A stretch of DNA of 64,000 bases. It comes from Carnobacterium gallinarum DSM 4847 (lineage in GTDB: Bacteria > Bacillota > Bacilli > Lactobacillales > Carnobacteriaceae). Location of the stretch: NCBI RefSeq assembly GCF_000744375.1, contig NZ_JQLU01000005.1, positions 310,001 to 374,000 of the forward strand. The letters run 5' to 3'. The translations under genes were made by a program, and so were the position numbers. Under the pieces are notes generated by a model. The model was not told where the DNA came from and made no database searches. It saw only the letters and a list, made by a program, of their open reading frames with translations. This document shows, piece after piece, positions 62,915 to 64,000 of the stretch (positions are counted from its first letter, which is position 1; every line of letters starts with the position of its first letter).

Positions 62915-64000
62915 TTAAACAGATGGAACTTCTTCTAATTCTTTTTCTTCCACAGATCCAGTTTGTTTTTGGATACCAATGCCCGTAAATCCACAGAAAA
63001 CAGTAATCACTGGACAAAGTAGACAGAAGAAAGCAAAAGGTAAGTAGTCAACTGTTTGAATTCCTAACGCTCCAGCAATGAATACACCACTCACACTCCA
63101 AGGAACTAACGAATTAACAACCGCACCTGAATCTTCTAGAACTCGTGACATTGCTAGTGGGTGTAAACCTGCTTCATGGAAAGATTTTTTAAAGGCTTTT
63201 CCTGGCAAAATGATTGATAGGTATTGCTCTCCAACTAACAAATTCACGCCAATACAAGAAAGCGCAGTAGCCAGAATTAATTTTCCTGTTGAATTTAACG
63301 ATTTAGAAATTGGTGCCATTACGGAATCAATAATTTTAAATTCAACCAATAGTCCACCTAGTGCTAATGCTAAAATAATCAAGGAAATCGACCACATCAT
63401 GCTTTGCACACCACCACGAGATAACAAAGCATCAATGCTAGCATCTCCTGTTTTAGAAATAAAACCATCTTGCATAATACCAGAAATCGTTGTAAAATCA
63501 ATAGCTGGATTCTCAATCACCATCATCACGACTGCAACAATAATGCTTAATAATAACGTTGGAATTGCTGGAACTTTACGCCATGAACAAATGAACATGA
63601 CTAGAATAGGAATAATCGCAAAGATATTCACTGAGAAATTAGTCGTTAAGACTTCAATTAACTTAGTAATATCCGCCGTATCAGCATGCGTTTGACCAGA
63701 TCCTAAAATAAAGAAGAGAACTAATGAAATCAATAGCGCTGGGACGGTCGTCCACATTAAATTCTTAACATGACGGAATAAATCCACGCCTGAAACAGCT
63801 GCCGATAAATTCGTACTATCTGATAATGGTGACATTTTATCACCAAAAACCGCTCCCGAAACAATTGCTCCTGCTACTAACGCTGGGCTAAATCCCATTG
63901 AAGTTCCCATTCCTAAAAGTGCAATTCCCACCGTTGAAACAGTTGTAAAAGCACTACCAATCGAGGTTCCAACAATTGCACAAATAATAAAAACAGATGG
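62915..64000 (-). CDS. nhaC: Na+/H+ antiporter NhaC family (partial, 5' end outside window)
   Basis: The frame runs off the right edge; 361 C-terminal residues are visible. The stretch GAIVSGAVFGDKMSPLSDSTNLSAAVSGVDLFRH is the NhaC signature, and VGEQYLSIILPGKAFK and LEDSGAVVNSLVPWSVSGVFIAGALGI are also family-specific. Ten or so membrane spans remain. It exchanges Na+ (or malate/lactate-type substrates in some relatives) for H+. The C-terminus is a short acidic tail. It is transcribed toward the ncRNA candidate. Confidence 0.88.
   Translation of the reverse strand, partial: PSVFIICAIVGTSIGSAFTTVSTVGIALLGMGTSMGFSPALVAGAIVSGAVFGDKMSPLSDSTNLSAAVSGVDLFRHVKNLMWTTVPALLISLVLFFILGSGQTHADTADITKLIEVLTTNFSVNIFAIIPILVMFICSWRKVPAIPTLLLSIIVAVVMMVIENPAIDFTTISGIMQDGFISKTGDASIDALLSRGGVQSMMWSISLIILALALGGLLVEFKIIDSVMAPISKSLNSTGKLILATALSCIGVNLLVGEQYLSIILPGKAFKKSFHEAGLHPLAMSRVLEDSGAVVNSLVPWSVSGVFIAGALGIQTVDYLPFAFFCLLCPVITVFCGFTGIGIQKQTGSVEEKELEEVPSV

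Noticed and set aside
62736..62918. 60-codon plus-strand frame (MNHDKLYFYIQILF...) between the ncRNA candidate and nhaC
   Set aside because: It starts inside the minus-strand ncRNA promoter, has no ribosome site, and its composition follows AT-rich DNA. It ends inside the nhaC coding region.

Overview
The window looks like chromosome of a low-GC Lactobacillales bacterium, most plausibly Carnobacterium or a close relative such as Enterococcus or Vagococcus. This rests on AT-rich DNA, strong AGGAGG ribosome binding sites, TTG/GTG starts, LXG toxins of the Gram-positive type VII secretion system, a MucBP/BspA-type surface protein, a TagB/TagF-like polymerase and LytTR/AgrC-type signalling. The species is inferred from gene content only.

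1-11.9 kb: the start of manA, a penicillin-binding-like serine hydrolase, then a minus-strand signalling operon (ABC ATPase, ABC-2 permease, AgrC-like kinase, LytTR regulator) that runs into two tiny overlapping reading frames. Next come an intact IS3/IS150-group element sitting in the loop of a palindromic terminator, and LXG cassette 1 (Lap1-like, Lap2-like, LXG toxin with a glycine-rich tail, membrane protein, two paralogous small proteins). The cassette and IS lie between two nearly identical 168-bp copies of the ABC ATPase 5' end, with a decayed serine recombinase at the far side.

11.9-33 kb: a cation P-type ATPase, a VOC dioxygenase-like protein, an Eis-like acetyltransferase, a 1507-residue surface protein with 13 MucBP repeats, a TetR-controlled heterodimeric ABC drug exporter with three tandem operators, an azoreductase, an AI-2E-family permease, an orphan sorbitol IIA-like protein, an HTH/membrane pair and a TagB/TagF-like glycerophosphotransferase.

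33-38 kb: LXG cassette 2 (Lap1-like, Lap2-like, LXG toxin, putative immunity protein, orphan toxin tip) between two direct, truncated copies of an ISL3-type transposase gene. Both LXG cassettes are therefore flanked by direct repeats of the neighbouring sequence, as a single-crossover insertion would leave.

38-52 kb: a lactonase, a lipoprotein, an mhq-like quinone/electrophile detoxification operon, a MutS-like ATPase, an EAL phosphodiesterase and an NAD-salvage regulon (nrtR, two NadR-like genes, pnuC) marked by two identical 24-bp operators. A TTACTT-YWR-GTAA inverted repeat is shared by the mhq-like operon, the VOC gene at 14.4 kb and the azoreductase gene, suggesting one regulon.

52-64 kb: a homodimer-type ABC exporter, an Ig-like protein ending in a sortase-like domain, pyridoxal kinase with an ECF S component, rtcB behind two small leader ORFs and hairpins, an MFS transporter, an alkaline-phosphatase-family protein, a fused VTE5-like/VTE6-like membrane protein, a decay zone with two pseudogenes, a strong candidate for an unassigned structured ncRNA, and a partial nhaC.
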